From Pleodorina starrii (taxonomy: Eukaryota; Chlorophyta; Chlorophyceae; Chlamydomonadales; Volvocaceae): a stretch of DNA of 64,000 nucleotides. This document shows positions 35,901-48,700 of the stretch, in pieces. The stretch spans positions 7,332,001-7,396,000 of the forward strand of contig BRXU01000004.1 in assembly GCA_030267565.1 (NCBI GenBank). The letters are read 5' to 3'. The notes under the pieces were generated by a model. That model did not search any database. It was not told the DNA's origin and saw only the letters and a program-made list of their open reading frames with translations. Made by a program: the position numbers and the translations under genes. Position 1 is the first letter of the stretch. Each line of letters opens with the position of its first letter.

Positions 35901-38900
35901 CTGTAGCCGCTGTACATTGGGCCCATGCCATTAGTCATGGACCAACGGTAGGCGTCAAAGTCGGCCAGCGTGCTGTGGCCCGGGCCCCACTGGCCGTGCT
36001 GGTGTTGCACTTCGGACGCTCGCTCAATGAAGGCGCTGCTCATTTCCCACAGCGAGGAGTTGCGGTACTCGATGCGGTAGGGCGTGGTGGTGTAGAAGAG
36101 CGTCTCGTTGTGGACGCGCTTGTTCCAAATGTCCTGAGTTGGGTTGGGGGGAGTGTGCGGGATTTGCATGACGGGCGTGGCAAGCTGGAATGGGGCCCCG
36201 GAGAGTCAGGGTGTGGGGCTGTTGGGGGATAATCGGGCTGTGAAGGCAAGGAGGTGGGTGCGGATTACCTAGCATGCACCAGAGGGGACTGTGCAGTGCA
36301 GTGGCTACGACACGCGTGTGCGAGCGTGTGTGTGTGTGAGAGAGAGTAAGTGTGAGAGTGTGTGTGAGAGCCCTTCTAACTATTAAGCGGAAAGGATGAT
36401 GGATGGACTCCGCATCTGTACTGTATACGGGACTCTCGCAACACCCCGCCTGGGCCACGGGCGGCATCGAACATGGCACCCCAACTGGTGCCGAGGCAGT
36501 GTGCGTGTACGGCACCTTCCACCGTGCCATACACGGCGGGATGGGTATCGTCAGTACGACAATCCCCATCCTCCCGCCATATGCAGTCCATACCACCAGC
36601 CTCGGCTGCTGTTGGACCGGTGCCTCCAACCCACGCCCGTCATCCCCCCACCCCAACCCCCACACCCCCCCTCACACCCACACCAGCAAACCTTTTGCCC
36701 TGCCCACACACAATCCACATACCTGCGGGTTCTCCGGGTCGTACGGCCCTGAATGATCAACATGGTGTTTGCCAATGCCTGTGGGAAGGTAGTATACGGA
36801 ACCAAACTGCAGTTTGTGCATTTGTTCTGGGCTGGAGCCAAGCCCTGTGAGGTCACAGAACCCCAGCCAGAGCCGAACCAGACCAAACAGCCAGGAGGGA
36901 GCGCAGCCCCAGCCGGGCAGGCGTGGGCAATCATCCGAGTTGATGCAAAATCAGTAAGACAAATCGACACCCATAATAGTTAGTTGGTCGTTGTCAATGT
37001 TAACACTGACTAATCCATACGAATACCAGGTTATTAGTATCGGATAATGTAAACTTGTATTATTGTACCGCTAATTCAAACAATATCAGGGAACGCGCCT
37101 TTGAAGATCTGCGTCACGAGGCTGGCGAACTGATCCAGATGGAGCTTCAAGTCCTTGGACAGGTCCGGCACGGAGCTGGCTGTGTAGTAGCGCGTCGCGG
37201 GGTAGATGCCCTCGTAGTGGTTGTTCAGTTTCTGCTCGGCAGGGGCCGAGAAGGGGCGACACGACACGGTAGCGACACGACACAACACGACACGAGGGGG
37301 CGGGGCGGGGCGGGACGGGGGTGGAGTGTGTTGGTTATTCCCGGGAGAGTGTGCGTGGGGATGGGGGATGGGGGAGGGGAAGAAGAGTCCCAGCCGGCGA
37401 GTGGCAGAGATGGATCCCACGCAGAGCACTTCGCAGCGACAGCAGCAGCAGCAGCAGCGACAGCTGCACAAGTAACACCTCAATACCGTAGTGGCTCAAA
37501 CTGACAGACAGGGCGGATCGGAAGGGCATGACAGCATGGCAGCAACAACACGCCGCCCTGCACCCCCCAACCCCCACCATGACCTCCGCACTAACCCCTC
37601 CTCCACCGCACTCCGTCCCCCTTACCTCCCGCTCCCATACCCCTCCCCAACGCTGCCCACCCACCTGCCTCTGCGTCCTGATCCGAAACCACACCTTTTT
37701 CCCCCAACAACACCACCCAGACTCCGCGCAGCCCTTTCCCCCCTGGGAACCCCCCGCCCCCCCGGGAAACTCTCCCCCCGGTGATCCTTAGACTGCCGTA
37801 CGGACGTACGGTACCGTACCTGCATGATGATGAATGACTCATGCATGAGGCGGTTGATGGCGGTGGCCGTGTGCAGCTTGTTGACCTCCGCCGCCTCCCT
37901 CTTGAGCAGCACCGTCAGCAGCACGAAGGCCAGCAGATTGGTCACCAGCTGGGCCACGTTGCCTAAAAGAGCCTGCCACTGGAAGTCGTGGGCGGCGCGC
38001 TGAACGGCGGGGGACTCGAGAACCTGGAGGGGTTGGGGTGGGGTGCGGGTTTAAGGGTTTTAAGAGTTTTTAGGGTGTTTTAGGAAGTTTTTGGGGTGTT
38101 TTAGGGTGTTTTAGGGAGTTTTTAGGGTTTTAAGGGGGTTTAGGGTTTTTAGGGTTTTTAGAGTTTTTAGGGTTTTAGAGTTTTTAGGGTTTTGGGGGTT
38201 TTTAGGGTTTTCAGGGTTTTTAGGGTCGGCAGCCCGTCGACGGCGCTGATGCTTGTGTGCGTGTGCAGGGCCGGCGGCGAAGGTCAGCGAAGCGGCACGT
38301 TGCGGGGAATACCCTCATATGTCTGTGTGGAAACTAGCAAGCGGGGTAAGGGAAATGTAGGTAGGGAGAGGGGGAGGGGGAGCACGGCGGGCGGAGTATA
38401 GCGTGTAGGATTGGTGTTGTACAGCGGTCCATGAGAATGGGGGGGGTGGCGCTGGCCCAGGATGTGCCATCCGGGGGTTCACACCGCACATAAGGCCCTT
38501 GGAGACCAGCAGCCGCCGGCGGGCAGTAGCCAGCAGACAGCGTCTCGCGAGGCGGCGTCACTCGCAGCCCCCGACTGGCCCTCCCGCCTCCCACCTCCCA
38601 CCTCCCACCTTGAGCAACTTGCGATACCTCTTCCCTCGCCGGTAGTCCGCAGTGGGGCCCGACGCGTCAAGCACCTCCGAAACCGCCGACCCTGACACGT
38701 CACTGCCGTTGTCCTCCACCTCCACATTCTCCGGCCCACTGGCCGGGCTGGCCTGCTCCCGCTCCCGCTCCCGCTCCCCCGGCCCGTCGCTCGCGCCGCC
38801 GCCGCTGGACTGCCGTACCGAACCCAGCGCCCATCCGGCCCTCGTCTGCGCACCCCGCGGCCTACACCGCGACGGGCCGGCGAGCTTCCCGCCGCCGTCG

Positions 38901-41516
38901 CCATCGACGTCGACATCGCCGCCGCCAGCGGCGTGCAGCTTGTGAGGCGATGCGGGTCGGCCGCCTCTGTGCCGCACGCGCCCCGCATGGGCGGCGGCTG
39001 GCGGCTGCAGCGGCGACGCCGCCGCCACCTGGCCCTGGCTGCCGCTGCGGCTGCCGCTGCCGCTGGCGACGCCGCCCGAAGCGGCACTGCTCCGTGAAGC
39101 CTCACTCAGGTCAGTGAAGGACTTGCGCTGCACGATGGTGCCGCGGGCGGCGGCGGTGGCGGCGGCGACGGCGGCGCCGTTGCTGCTGCTATTGCGGAAC
39201 GGCAATACCGGCGTGTCCGCGAGTGGCGGCACGCGCGGCGACAGCGGCGACAGTTTGAAGTCGTCCCCCGAGGAGGCGAAAGGCACTGACCAGCCGGAGA
39301 GACCTGGGGAGCCCAGCCGCGCGTGAGTCGGCAGCGGCGCCGGCCACACCGGTGCCGTCGCGGGACGCTCACCGAACGACTGTTCCGCCCCCGCCAACGC
39401 TCCCGCCTTCGTCGCCGCTGCCGCCGCACCAGCTGCCCCCAGAAACAGTCGCTCTCCGTCACTGCCCGGATCCAGCGCGGCGGGCAGTACGACAGTCGAT
39501 CGAGACCGATCCGGCGACCCGCCCGACTCGAAGCTCTTCCGCAGCAGGGCCCGATGGCGGACAAATGGCGCCGCCGCCGCCGCGGAGGAGCCCAGCGCAG
39601 CAACGCCGCCGCCGCCGTACACTCCTTCCACCGCCCCCGCCGCCGCCGCCGCCGCCGCCGCAGGCCCGCCGATTAAGTCCTGGAAGGACAACGCGCCGCT
39701 TTGTTCGGTGTCTTGGCCCTCCCCCGGCGGCTGCCGCTGCCGCTGCTGCGAAGATTTCCCCTGCGCCTGCCCCTGGCCCTGCGCCTGAGCGGTGTTCGGC
39801 AGCTCCTCTCCGAGCTCGGGGCCATCCCCCGGCGGCTGCGCGAGTTCCTTGACGCTGCTGAGGAGCGCCGCCCGGCTGCCTCGGGAGGGGCGGCGGGGCT
39901 TGAGAACCACGTAGGTGCGGCTGGGGGCCGACTCGTTGACCACCGCTTGCAGGGTCAGGTCCAGGGGCTCGCCGTCCGAGTGCCGTCCACTCACCTGAAG
40001 GGCAGGGCAGGGCAGGGCAGGGCGGAGGGGGCGGGGGGCGGGGGTTGGCGGGGTTGGCGGTGGGGGCGGTGGGGGCGGTGGGGTTTGGCGAGGGAAGGGA
40101 AGGGACCAGGGGTTTGGATAAAAACAACAGTGAAGGAGGAGGAGGGGCAGGGGGTGCAACAGGGGCTTGTTCTCGTTGGGGGGGCGGGGGGATGCACTGT
40201 ATCGTATCCTATCCTATCGTATCGTGTCGTGTCGTATTGTATCGTATCGAGAAAACTTGATGCGCCGCACGGCGAGCCGCTCTCAGTTCAACTCAACTGG
40301 CAAGCTCGCGGCGGCAAAGGGGAATATGCTGCTGTGCAGCTGCGTGGGCTGGAACAGCAAGGGACGGTCCAGGGCGGACAGAGTGTGGCCCCGCGTGATG
40401 CTTCAAACACGGTTGTGTGTGTACGCGTCTGTATGAGCCGCAAACAAAAACAATGATCTGCAGACTGCGATTAGCAAACACATCCTCGCATGCGGTCCAG
40501 TCCATATGGTTGGCACCGCCGGAAGGATGACTACCGGGTACCGGCACGCGTGTACGACACAGGCAACGTGCTGTGTCGTACATCCGTACCTCCCGCAGTG
40601 TGCCAATCTTATTGGCCTCCTTGGCGGTGGTCTTGAGCCCTCCGCGCTTGGCGGTCCCCGGGTCGTGGAACAGCCCCGCCACGGAGCGGTCCTGCAGCTG
40701 CAGCAGGCTGTGCAGCGGGCGAGTGATCATGGAGGCGGTGGGGATGCCGAACAGCAGGCCTGCGGGGCGGGGAGGGGAAGGGAGCAGAGGAAGGGAGGGA
40801 GGGTGGAATGAAGATGGTACCGCAGCGGAGGAACGAAGGCGCCAAAGAGGGAAGGAGGGAAGGAGGGGGTCCCGGGGAAGCCGGTCTAGCACAAACACAC
40901 ACACGGAGATCCCGAGCCCCCTCTCACCCGGCGGCGCCAGGTCGTCTCCCACCATGGCAGTGATGCAGCCCTGGGGGTCCACCTCCACCACCGGCGCCAT
41001 CAGGTCCGCTCGCCACAAGCTGACCCGGATCACCACCACCCGCGCGTCATCCGCCACCGAAGGCGGCAGCTCCACACTGCCATCCTCCCGACCGCCGGCG
41101 TCGTCCCCCCAGGCCTCGCCCCCGTCAGCGCTATACACCGCCGGCGCGCCGGCGGCCGCGCCGCCGCCACCGCCGTCGGCATTATCGGCGCCGCCGGCGT
41201 CCACCTCAGACTGAAGCGGCAGCGGCGGGCCGTCAATGCTGCCGTTGACCAGCAGCGGCAGCAGCGGGCCCAGAAGGTCGTCCTGCCCGGTTGAGAGGCG
41301 CGGGTCGTAGGGCCCACTGGCGGCGCCTTGAGAGGCTCTCACGCTGAGCAGCTTCTTCAGCAACAACGTGCCGGCGTCATCGCTGCGCCGCTTCATGGAC
41401 GACCCCCCCACCGCCACCCCCGAGTAGCCGTCTGTGGAGCCCGTGGTCTGCTCGGAATCCCGCTTGGCGCCCGACCCTGCGGCTTGCGGCCGTCGCCCAT
41501 AGAACCCCCGTGCTGC

Positions 41517-41549
<33 letters not shown>

Positions 41550-42684
41550 CGGTTGCGGCGGCGGCTGCACTGCCGGCGGCGACGGTGGCGAGTCGCCGTG
41601 GCCGGACGCGACGCCGTTGTCGCCTCCGCCGCCTCCGCCGCCGCCGACACAGCCATCGGCCAGCGGGGCGGATGGCTCGGCCATAAGTTTCGAGGCCTCC
41701 CCCACCAGAGCGCCGGGCACCAACTCCATTTCCAGGAGGTCCTCCTCCGCCTCCAGGGCCTCGGCCACCGGTCCCGGAGGAGGGCGGGTCACCGGCGCCT
41801 TCTCGACGGCAGCCCAGAGGCTGGCTGCGGCCTCGTCTTCAGCCTCGCCCGCCAGGCCGCCAGCAGCGGAGGCGCCGCCGACGCTGGCGCCGACGCCTGC
41901 CATGCTGCCGCCCAGGACACTGCCCCCCAGCAGGCTGCCGAAGCCCTCGGGGGCGGCTACCCCCACCTCCACATACACCTCCCGCTCCACCTCCCGCCCG
42001 CCGCGGCTCCCAGGGCCCAAAGGCAAATCGTCCACGTCCACGTCCACGTTGGCACGGCCGCCTCCGCCACCCGCGCCAGCCCGCTGTTCGTGGCTATCGG
42101 CGCCGGTGGCGGAGGCGCCGTCCGCGCCATCCCCGCCCCGGAGGGGCAGCCGCAGCGTCTCCGGCGGGTCGCGCGGCGAGAAGGGCCGCACCGCCGGTGC
42201 CTTGCTGCTGCTGCTGCTGCTGCTGCCGCTGCTGACATCGCCACTTGCACGGCGGTGCAGCGAAGGCTCCTGCGCCTGCTCCGGCCCCCCGGGCGGCGGC
42301 GGCGCCGCCGCCGCTGCCGGCCGCGGCGGCTGTCGAGGTGACAACCAGGGGCTGCCGCCGTCGCCTCCATCGCCGCCGTCACCCCCCATTCCCATCCCGG
42401 CACCGTCCTCCGGCGCCGCCCTGCTGTTGCTGCCGCCGCCCTCCCACGACGACCCCTGCCTTCTACGCCGGGGGCTGCGGCGGCGGCGGTTGCGGTCAGG
42501 GACATCCGCGGGATCCACGTCCGACAGCAATGAGGGCGAGGGGATCTGCAGCGCAGCGTAGGCGCCGTCGTCGTCGGCGCCGCCGCCGCTGCCGCCGGCG
42601 GGGGCGGTCTGGTTGCTGTACGACCCGGTCGATAAGATCGAGTTGACCGATGCGCGCGTCACAAGAGCGCGGACCGGGACCCTC

Positions 42685-42717
<33 letters not shown>

Positions 42718-45700
42718 GCGGCGCCCTCCATAGCGGCGCCGCTGACGACCCTGATGCCGCCGTTGGGGCCCTCCACCGCTATCCAGCTCTTGCGTCGTAC
42801 ACGCGGAAGCGAGGCACGCCGCGCCGACGGCCGTCGCATGGGTGCTGGGCCGCCGCCCTCCGGGCCGCCGCCGCCGTCGGCGACGGCGGCGGCGGCGGCG
42901 GCGCCTGTGCCGGCGGCCGGTGAATACGGCGCACCGCTGTTAGACGATGCCCGGCCGTCGCGCCAGGCGCCGACGCCGCCGCGGCTGTGCGACCCGGAGC
43001 GGTCTGCCACCTGTCCGCCGCTCACCCGGGACGTCGCCGCAGTCGCCATGCCCATACCCGACGTCCTGGCGGCGGCGGCGCCGCCGCCGCCAGCGCCGCC
43101 GCTAATCAGCGGCGACACGGCGCCTGCGGCGGAGGTCCGCGTGGATGCCCCGCCGCCGGCCGCGGCGGCGGCGGCGGCGCCGCCGCCGCTGCCGCCGCTG
43201 GCTTCTCTCCCGCTGGCCGCCCCCGCCGGGTTGCTGCCGCCGCCGCAGGAGGTGGTGCGCCCGAGTGCTGCGGTGTCCAGCGACACCTCGATCTCCATTA
43301 TGGCCGGGGTGGTGCGTCGGGCCAGCACCGCCTGGCGCATGGCGCCCAGCGCCTGCAGCTCCGACTCCTCGGTGGGGACTGTAACGCCCACACGCCAGGA
43401 GATGCCCGTGTGGTTCATGGCCCTGCGCGGCGGCGAGGGCGAGTGGCGGGCGGCCAAAAGGAGGTCGCAGAGAGGACGACGCACAGCGCAACGGAGGAAT
43501 GGGAGGCGGACGTTGGCAAGGGGGGGGAGGGGAGGGGTGGAAGGTGCGGTTGGAGGTGCGTGGTCAGCAGCTCTGGACCCGCAGCAGTGCCGACGCCTGG
43601 AGACCTCAATGCTGAGAGAGTGGAGAGTGAGAGTGGGAGGGAAAGAAAGAGTCTCACATGCTTGGTGCGAAAAATGCCGGTACTTCAGCCCACTGAAAAG
43701 CAATGAATCAGTGCAGTGCAGTGTCCTCAAAGTCGGCACCCGTGCGGTGCAGCCGTTAGCAGGAACCGTCTCCGATGGACAGCCCCCCTTCCCCGGCCCC
43801 GGCCCATGTCTGACCCTCCACAAGCCCCCCATCCCCACTTCCATCCCCGCCCCCGCCCCCCGGCCCCGAAACCATCCTCACTTGGAGATTAGCAGCGACA
43901 GCAGCTCCGTCACCGACACGACGTCCCCCTCCTCCGCCTCGCCGTCCTCCTGCCCCTGCCCCTGCTCGCCGCCGCCCGCCCGCTGCCGCGCCGGCCGCAG
44001 CGTCGTCACTACATCTGCCAGGCTGCGCCCCAGCAGCTGTGTCGGCGCGAAGCCGTACAGCCAGGAGGGCCCATCGTCCACCTCCGTCACGATACCGTCA
44101 GCATCCACCGTCAGCACGAGGCGCCGCTCCGAAAGCGCGACCTCGCGACTGCTGGGCGCGGCCTCCACCACGTGACACATCTCCCCTGTCGTACATACAC
44201 ATATACACATAACACACACGCATACATGCAGGGGCCGGAGCGGCCAGGGGGGCGCGGGAGGGTGGGCGGGCGGGGGGAAGGCACTGGTGGAGAGGGTGGG
44301 CGGGGCAGTCAGGTGCGGTGGGGTAGCGTGCGTGGGTGCGGAAGCCGCCGGAGCGAGGGAGGGTGGGAGGGAGGGAGGGAGGGAGGGAGGGAGGGAGGGA
44401 GGAGCGGGCGCAGCACAGTCCGTCCGTCAGTCCGTCAGTCCCGCGGCCCCGCCAGCCTGTCAGCGGCCGGCGGCCCCGGGCCCCGGGCAAGTGATACCCA
44501 AGCATCCCGTTCCCGCCCCCCCCCCCGCTCGGAGCCGGCGAGTGTGGTGTGGTTGCAGCCCGTGGCGCCGGTGCCACACCCCGCCGCCGCACTGACCACC
44601 ACGCCCACGCGCACATGCATGTGCGCCCACATACCCATAGCCGCGCCACACAACCCCCACAACCCCCACAACCCGCGCGACTCTGTCCTGCACCCACACG
44701 CCCCACCCGCGTCGTCATCGTTGCTGCTGATGGCCAGTCGGTAGTATCCCTGCATCCGCAGCGACGAGCCCATCACCATGGTGATACCGCTGCGGCAGCT
44801 GCCCGGCACGATGGAGCCGATGGAGCCGGCGGCAGCGGCGCTGTGGCCGCCGCTGCTCTTGATCCAGGCGGCGTGCAGTGTGCCCCAGGGCTGCGGCATG
44901 ATGTCGCCCAGGGGCTGTCGGTACAGCACGGAGGGGGAGGTGCCCAGCGCCCGGGCCAACTCGCTGGCGATGTACCTGCGCCCGGGGAAGGACGGGGGAA
45001 AGGGTGGACGGACGGGGGAGGGGAAGGAGTGGGCGGGGAGAAGAGAGGTGGAGGGGTCTGCGAGCTGCTGTCGGCGTCCTGCTGTCTACCGCTGTTTCGC
45101 GCAACGCATATCCCCCCTCCCCTGCACCTCCCCCTGCCCCTCCCCCTTTCCCGCTCCCCCCGCGCGTGCGCGCTGTCTCCCTCACCTGACCCTGCCGCTG
45201 GGCCCCGTGATCGCCAAGAGGTGTGCCGGGCCGTTGCGGCGCAGCGTCATCTCCACCATGCACTCCACCGGCCCAATACCCAGCCGCTGCAGCGACACGG
45301 AGCAGTCCACCGGCCGCGTGTACTTGTGCAGGAACTTGAGAGAGGGCAGGCTGTCCACCAGATTAGCCATCGCCGCCTCCGCAGCCGCCGTCGCGGCGGC
45401 CGCCTGTTCGTGTTGGTGGGCCAGACCCATGCCCATACCCATGCCGATCCCCAGGTGCATGGGCCCGAACTTGTGCTGCGCGTGCGGCTGCAGGTGCGAG
45501 TGGGCGCTGAGGGGCGCCGCCGCCGCTGCGCCGCCCGCTGCGCCGCCGGCTGCGCCGTGGGCGGCGGCGGAGCCGACGGCGGCGGAGCCGAGCGCCTCTT
45601 GAGCCCGGCGGGCCGCGATGACTGGGTCGAATTTGGGGAGGATCCTGCGTATGAGCACCCGTGTGCGTTGTGTGTTTACGCGTTTGTTTGTTTGTGCGTT

Positions 45701-48700
45701 TGTTTGTTTGTTTGTGGGTGGGGGTGGGGGGTTTTCCACGGGGAGGATATAAAAGGAAGGGGTGAGAGAGGGCCGGAAGGAGGGGGCGAAAGGGGTGACT
45801 GGAGAGGAGTGATATCAATTCGGCACTCCGGGACCAGGGGAGGGGACGGGGCCTCCCCTCCCCTCCCCTCCCAGCTGTGCTGTGCTGTGCTATGGTGTGC
45901 TGTGCTGTGCAGGTCAGTGCTGTACAGGTCAGTGCAGTGCAGGTGACGCCCGGCGCTCATCCGCCCTTTAGCCCGCCTGCTTGCGGTCCACGCTGTCGTG
46001 TTTCCCCCCCCTTCCCCGGGCTCTGGGTCCGCTCATCGCTAACGCCGCCTCCCTCCCTTCGCTGCGTTATCTTTATCCTCACCCCACCCTCCCTGCCCTG
46101 TTCCACTCTCTGCGACTCCCCTGTCCCTTTCCTCCTCCTCCGCACCCTCCCCCTCCCCCCTCCTCCTCCCCCACGCCCGCAACTCACTGCTTGAGCGGCT
46201 CCGGGTCTGTGAGCAGTGTGGCCACATCCTTGCCCAGGATGTCCGCCATCTCGAAGCCCATCCACTCGGCAAAGGCCTGGTCCATGGCGGTCACCACACC
46301 GTTGGGCAGCATGTACAAGTGAGCCTCCGCGGGGTCTGTGGGGATGGTCTAAGGGAGGGAGGGGGCAGGGGCGGGGGTCCAGGGGAGGGGGGGAGGGGTA
46401 AGGAAGAAGACACCGCAGGGAAGGGAAGGGACGGAGGCGGCGCTAGCGAGGAGCGGACCCCGAACCCAGCGCCCGATGCCCAGGTACCCAGGTGGGGAGG
46501 GGGCCAGGTTTGGGATCGCGGTGAGGGGATGAGGGCGATGAGGGCGATGGGGGTTGGGCTGGAGGAGACGGAGGTTGAGCTGGACTCAGGCGCCCGTGTC
46601 GCCCCAGCCTCAGTCTCAGTCTCCTGGATGTCCTGGATGTCCTGGATGGCTGCAGCCCGGTACCCGTGAAGGTTACCAGCACCGGCAAATCCCCGGAGGG
46701 CAACATCGTACCCCGCATATCCACGACCAGCACGCACATGTGCACGGCATGCGTCTTGCCGTACCGTTACCATGTCGTACCATGGGAGGGGCCCTCTGAT
46801 TCATACATGCGCACGGACACGAACACGGCTTGTTCGTTCCCAGCTGCGCTATCCTACGCTGCCCTACGCTGCGTGTTTCCCCACCCCTCTTGTCCCCCGG
46901 GTCAGGGAGCGGCTCTCCCTCGGGCTGCTGGTACAACGCACGCACCGCCAGCCCCCTTCTGCGTTGCTTTCCCTCGCGCCGGGCCGTTCTAATTACCCCT
47001 TCTCCCCCTCCAGTCCCCCCTCGTCCCCTCCCCTCCCGGCCCCGGTCCTCCTCTTTCTCCTCCTCCCGGGGGCGCACCTCCAGCACTCCCATGAAGATGG
47101 AGTCTGCAGTCAAGACAAGCAGGACAGCAGGTGAGGTGAGGTGAGGTGAGGTGAGGTGAGGTGAGGTGAGGTGAGGTGAGGTGAGGTGAGGTGAGGTGAG
47201 GTGAGGTGAGGTGAGGTGAGGTGAGGTGAGGTGAGGTGAGGTGAGGTGAGGTGAGGTGAGGTGAGGTGAGGTGAGGTGAGGTGAGGTGAGGTGAGGTGAG
47301 GTGAGGTGAGGTGAGGTGAGGTGAGGTGAGGTGAGGTGAGGTGAGGTGAGGTGAGGTGAGGTGAGGTGAGGTGAGGTGAGGTGAGGTGAGGTGAGGTGAG
47401 GTGAGGTGAGGTGAGGTGAGGTGAGGTGAGGTGAGGTGAGGTGAGGTGAGGTGAGGTGAGGTGAGGTGAGGTGAGGTGAGGTGAGGTGAGGTGAGGTGAG
47501 GTGAGGTGAGGTGAGGTGAGGTGAGGTGAGGTGAGGTGAGGTGAGGTGCCACACCCGCACGCCCCAGCCCACCTCCCGCGCTCCATCCCCTTAACGCCTC
47601 CACGCCCTCCCTCCCCTTGATTGGCAAGTACTTCAGGCTCTGGGTTTGTTTGTGCGTCGCATCCGTCCCTTCGCTGCGGTTTCTTCCTTACTTCGCCCTC
47701 CCCCTTTCCCCTCTCCCCTCCTCCCCCTCCCCCCCCTCCCTGCCCCCCCCGGCTCACCCTCCGTGGCTCCCGACACCTTTGACACCGCCAGCTTGACCGG
47801 CAGCACGTATCGGGCCTTATGCAGCGCCACCACGTTGTTTACAGAGGAGATGACTCGCTCCCTGCCCGTCTGGATGTACTGGCGGATGTAGCGGTTGTGT
47901 CGCTGGCTGAAGGGCGGCGGCATGATGATGTTGATGTTCTTGCCGTCCAGCTCGCCCTTGCCGTAGCCCAGCAGCGAGCAGGCGTTCTGGAGGGGAAGGA
48001 GGAGTAGGGACGGAGGGCGGTGGGCAGGGGGGCGGTGGAGGGGAAAGGCCGATAGCCGGTGGCATCAAAGGCGGATCATTGAGGGCGGCAGCCGCAGCGA
48101 CAGCGCACTGAAGGCAACGGGGAGAGGAGAGGGCGCGGCGGCCGTGCCGCGCCACTCCCCCGCCCCGCCCCCCACGTCCGCACCTTGTTCGCCAGCTGAA
48201 TGATTCCGGCGCTGTTGATGAGGAACACGATGTTGACTCGCTCGTCCACCCGGTGCAGCAAGTGCGCCCCGTTGCCGCCCATGCCGCCCTCCTCCGGACC
48301 CATCACCGCCAGAGAGGCCTCGTCCTGCTGCTGCATGTCCTGAAGCTTCTCAGCCTCACTGCGCGGGCGGGGGCGGGGCGGGGCGGGGGAGGAGGGCGCG
48401 GGGGGGGGGGGGGGGGCGCGGGCGGGCGGGGGGGGGGATCAGGGCGGGGGGGGAGGGAAGGGGGGATTCTACGGATAGGCCGCAGCACATGAACGGTAAT
48501 TGCGTGCGCAGTGAAGCGCAGTCCAAGGGGGGGAAAGAGGGTGGAGGTGCTGGTGGCGTGTGGCGGTGGTGGCTGTGCGGGTGGAACCTAAACCCAAGGA
48601 ATAAGGCCGCCGGGTGACCTACGCCCGCCGCCCACGCACCTAAAGTACTTTGCTGCCTTCCAGGGGTTGTTCTTCACCGCCTCCAGGAATTTGCCGTAGC

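Larger units (their letters stand above)
29987..38023 (-). other. TmcB-like protein, C-terminal membrane region (13 exons)
   Basis: Exons: 38023-37820, 37231-37082, 36806-36723, 36133-35724, 35138-35066, 34491-34371, 33929-33681, 33325-33252, 32364-32263, 31899-31773, 31320-31277, 30946-30817, 30384-29987. Four clear hydrophobic helices are visible: LVTNLLAFVLLTVLL, LVMLILQGCVVCVMLLVYM, APFVVWGVLICILYAIG and FSLVLSWLLAVAFIFLQL. The region between helix 1 and 2 (YYTASSVPDL, GPYDPENPQ, the 410-nt exon) is likely extracytoplasmic. QRRVSQQRYGLYSLFM after helix 2 is typical of the family. The donor after exon 37231-37082 (GTTTGA) is weak but is the only one in phase before a stop. Confidence 0.87.
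38609..48358 (-). other. TmcB-like protein, PAS region with long low-complexity inserts (10 exons)
   Basis: Exons: 48358-48184, 47986-47758, 47103-47078 (26 nt), 46348-46188, 45644-45186, 44975-44707, 44185-43882, 43422-40928 (2,495 nt), 40759-40590, 39994-38609 (1,386 nt). PAS 1 spans the first two exons (VFLINSAGIIQLANK; NIIMPPPFSQRHNRYIRQY, a classic S-box). PAS 2 is at 46348-46188 (LPNGVVTAMDQAFAEWMGF). PAS 3 is at 44185-43882 (LTVDADGIVTEV; WLYGFAPTQLLG). A PAS-like fragment, VEVDPQGCITAMVG, ends the 2.5-kb exon and continues in 40759-40590. No cysteine or histidine clearly marks a flavin or haem pocket. The large exons are Ala/Gly/Ser/Gln-rich and probably disordered. Confidence 0.85.

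Noticed and set aside
42613..44175. 520-codon plus ORF
   Set aside because: It is antisense shadow of the 2.5-kb TmcB exon and its neighbour; it lacks any domain and crosses well-supported minus-strand splice sites.
46663..46755. Possible extra TmcB exon (HMCVLVVDMRGTML) between the micro-exon and PAS 2
   Set aside because: It fits phase 0 on both sides, but direct joining of MGVLE to TIPTDPAEAHLYMLPNG gives the usual family sequence, and the acceptor before it is poor.
46673..47757. Three minus ORFs of HLTSPHLTSP repeats
   Set aside because: These are the (CTCAC)n array read in different frames.
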